Of a stretch of 64,000 nucleotides of DNA, positions 62,460 through 64,000 are shown one piece after another; the stretch's first letter is position 1, and each line of letters begins with the position of its first letter. Under the pieces are notes generated by a model. That model searched no databases. It was not told where the DNA came from and saw only the letters and a list, made by a program, of their open reading frames with translations. A program made the position numbers and the translations under genes. The DNA is from Halobellus rufus (lineage in GTDB: Archaea; Halobacteriota; Halobacteria; Halobacteriales; Haloferacaceae): positions 26,677-90,676 of the forward strand of contig NZ_BBJO01000006.1 of the NCBI RefSeq assembly GCF_000739575.1, written 5' to 3'.

Positions 62460-64000
62460 ATGCCGCGCGAGGGCGACACCGCTTCCGCCGATTCCGATCC
62501 GGAAGTTGCGTCGTCTGTCGTCGCATCCGCCGTCTCGACGCTTCAGTCCGTTCTCTCGCGCGACCCCGCACTCCCAGCGGTCTTCGCCGTCGTTGCCGTC
62601 GGCCTGGCGCTCCGCGTGGTCGACCTCGGCGGCCGGCCGTTCCACTGGGACGAGGCGCGCGTCGGGTACTGGTCGCTCCGCTTCCTCGACACCGGCGCGT
62701 TCCAGTACCGCCCGGTCGCCGGCGGCCCGCTGCTGTATCACCCCGACCGGGCGCTGTTCGCGGTGTTCGGCGTCTCCGAGCGGCTCGCTCGGCTGCCGGT
62801 CGCCGCGCTCGGTGCCGCGCTCCCGCTCGTCGCGCTGCTCTTTCGGGACCGACTCGACGACCTCGAAACGGTCCTCCTCGCAGCTCTCTTGGCGTTCCAC
62901 CCGGTGCTCCTCTATTACTCGCGATTCCTCCGCGGCGACGTCCCGCTGGCGCTCTTCGGTCTCGCGTTCGTCGGCTTCGCGGTTCGCGCGTGGGACCGTC
63001 GGAGCCGCCGCGACGCCTACGCGGCCGCCGTCGCGCTGCCGCTGGCCGCCTCGGCGTCCGGCTTCGTCGCCGGCTACCTCGTCTGCTGGCTCCTCGCGTG
63101 GGCGCTCCTCGTCGACCAGCGGAGCGTCGCCGCCGACCGCGGCGCGGGCGTTCGGCGGACGGTCTCGGCGCTCCGGACCCGGCTATCGGGAACGGCGACG
63201 CCTGCGGCCCGCGCCGGGTTGCTCGCGACCGGCGTGACGGCGCTGCTGTTCGCGCCCCGGTCGGGACCGGGCGTCGACGTGGGGCTCTTCGATCCCTCGA
63301 CGGTCCACCTCGCCCTCTACGAGGGGACTGTCGGTTCCGTTCGCCGGTTCGTCGGCGTGCGAATCGTCCACCGCGGTCCCGAGGGGACCCACGCGTTCAT
63401 CCCGTACGTCGCCGACGCGTTCGGACTCCTCACCTCGCTGGCGCTCCCGGTGCTCGTGCTCGGGGTCGCGGGGACGCTGTGGTCGCGCTACGCCGCGGCG
63501 CGCCGACCGCTCGTCGAGGGCGCGGGCTACTGGGGACTGACCGCGGTCGTCGTGTTTCCCACGGTCTCAGAGGTGTCGGCACCTTGGACGCTCGTTCACG
63601 TCGTGCTGCCGCTGTCCCTCCCCGCAGCGGTCTGTCTGGCGGCGATCCTCCGGTGGGGTGTCGCCGCCGCGTCGAGGACTGGCGACGCCGACGGTGTCGC
63701 AGGCGCGGACGCCGACGAATCCCTCGTCTCGATTGGCGTCGACGCCGGAACCGTCGTCGCCGTCGTCCTCGTCGTTCTCGCCATCGGGGCCCAGACGGGT
63801 GCAGTCGCCGCCGGTGGCGTGTACGGCCCCTCCGACCGGAGCAACGAACTCGCGCAGTTCGCACAGCCCGCCGACGACCTCGAACCGCTGGCGTCGTCCG
63901 TCCGAGACGCCGCGGACGGCGACCCCGCGACCGCCGAGGTGCTGTACGTCGGATCGGCGTACCACGTCGCCGACGAGCGCACGACCCGCGCGCCGCCCCG
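62460..64000 (+). CDS. Agl23-like membrane glycosyltransferase (TIGR03663 type), 5' part
   Basis: Runs open to the window end, so the 3' end is missing; 513 codons are seen. The N-terminus is acidic (PREGDTASADSDPE), then a DE-containing first-loop motif RPFHWDEARVGYW follows span 1 (ALPAVFAVVAVGLALRVVDLG), with about nine further spans. This is the pattern of GT39/oligosaccharyltransferase-like proteins, flippase-associated Agl23 in haloarchaeal N-glycosylation. ATG at 62460 is the natural start. It is divergent from 62011-62352. Confidence 0.82.
   Translation, partial: MPREGDTASADSDPEVASSVVASAVSTLQSVLSRDPALPAVFAVVAVGLALRVVDLGGRPFHWDEARVGYWSLRFLDTGAFQYRPVAGGPLLYHPDRALFAVFGVSERLARLPVAALGAALPLVALLFRDRLDDLETVLLAALLAFHPVLLYYSRFLRGDVPLALFGLAFVGFAVRAWDRRSRRDAYAAAVALPLAASASGFVAGYLVCWLLAWALLVDQRSVAADRGAGVRRTVSALRTRLSGTATPAARAGLLATGVTALLFAPRSGPGVDVGLFDPSTVHLALYEGTVGSVRRFVGVRIVHRGPEGTHAFIPYVADAFGLLTSLALPVLVLGVAGTLWSRYAAARRPLVEGAGYWGLTAVVVFPTVSEVSAPWTLVHVVLPLSLPAAVCLAAILRWGVAAASRTGDADGVAGADADESLVSIGVDAGTVVAVVLVVLAIGAQTGAVAAGGVYGPSDRSNELAQFAQPADDLEPLASSVRDAADGDPATAEVLYVGSAYHVADERTTRAPP

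Noticed and set aside
61198..63237. 679-codon open frame on the plus strand spanning ferredoxin, UspA and the Agl23-like gene
   Set aside because: Ser/Arg-rich and opposite or out of frame to well-supported genes.

Overview
The window comes from a halophilic archaeon (class Halobacteria). The DNA is GC-rich, and the predicted proteins are acidic and rich in Asp and Glu. Typically haloarchaeal families are present: CheF, HalX and Bat regulators, a HalOD1 protein, TrmB regulators, a proteasome alpha subunit, and a tRNA-Trp with the haloarchaeal-type intron. Many starts lie about 25-33 nt downstream of TATA-like boxes, as expected for leaderless transcripts. The order may be Haloferacales, but the sequence alone does not settle this. 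I saw no CRISPR array, insertion sequence, rRNA or replication origin. All families were assigned by reading motifs; no database search was run, and DUF numbers are from memory.

Layout. 1-5.3 kb: the 3' part of an acyl-CoA dehydrogenase gene, two small zinc-ribbon genes, a receiver-HalX-GAF-Bat regulator and a MutS-related ATPase. 5.5-8.6 kb: two DUF2249 proteins, a multi-span oxidase-like membrane protein, a conserved orphan and a CGCGG-type RiPP precursor. 8.6-14.7 kb: chemotaxis genes cheF, cheR, cheA and cheB (minus strand) opposite cheW (plus strand). 14.7-21 kb: an MFS transporter, a PD-(D/E)XK-like protein, an overlapping thyA-folA pair, a proteasome alpha subunit and tRNA-Glu. 21-27.5 kb: MscS, small zinc-finger genes, intron-containing tRNA-Trp, DUF5794/5795-like genes, guaB and a HalX response regulator.

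27.7-31 kb holds a compact module: a 47-aa single-span peptide gene, a CHAT protease gene abutting it stop to stop, and a DUF7504-like gene. 31-40.3 kb: an aminotransferase with an Lrp-type regulator, then a six-gene VWA/MoxR/DUF58 operon whose MoxR gene is frameshifted. 40.3-46.7 kb: transporters, a redoxin, a HalOD1 protein, two divergent TrmB paralogues, an HTH protein, an RNA-binding protein and a small SH3-like protein. 46.8-56.8 kb: a DsbA-like lipoprotein, a Dyp-like peroxidase, an MFS transporter, an aldo/keto reductase, a bactofilin-like membrane protein, a creatininase-family enzyme, a second HalX regulator, CspA, a frameshifted metal-dependent hydrolase and an MBL hydrolase. 56.9-64 kb: a sugar-acid dehydratase, a striking array of six hairpins, a ferritin-like protein, a HemAT sensor with a large insertion in its globin domain, a ferredoxin, UspA and the 5' part of an Agl23-like membrane glycosyltransferase gene.

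Functionally the window mixes housekeeping (nucleotide synthesis, proteasome, tRNA) with sensing: a full chemotaxis core, an oxygen sensor that could feed it, and several one-component regulators. The least explained parts are the CHAT module, the RiPP/DUF2249 cluster, the PD-(D/E)XK locus and the hairpin array.
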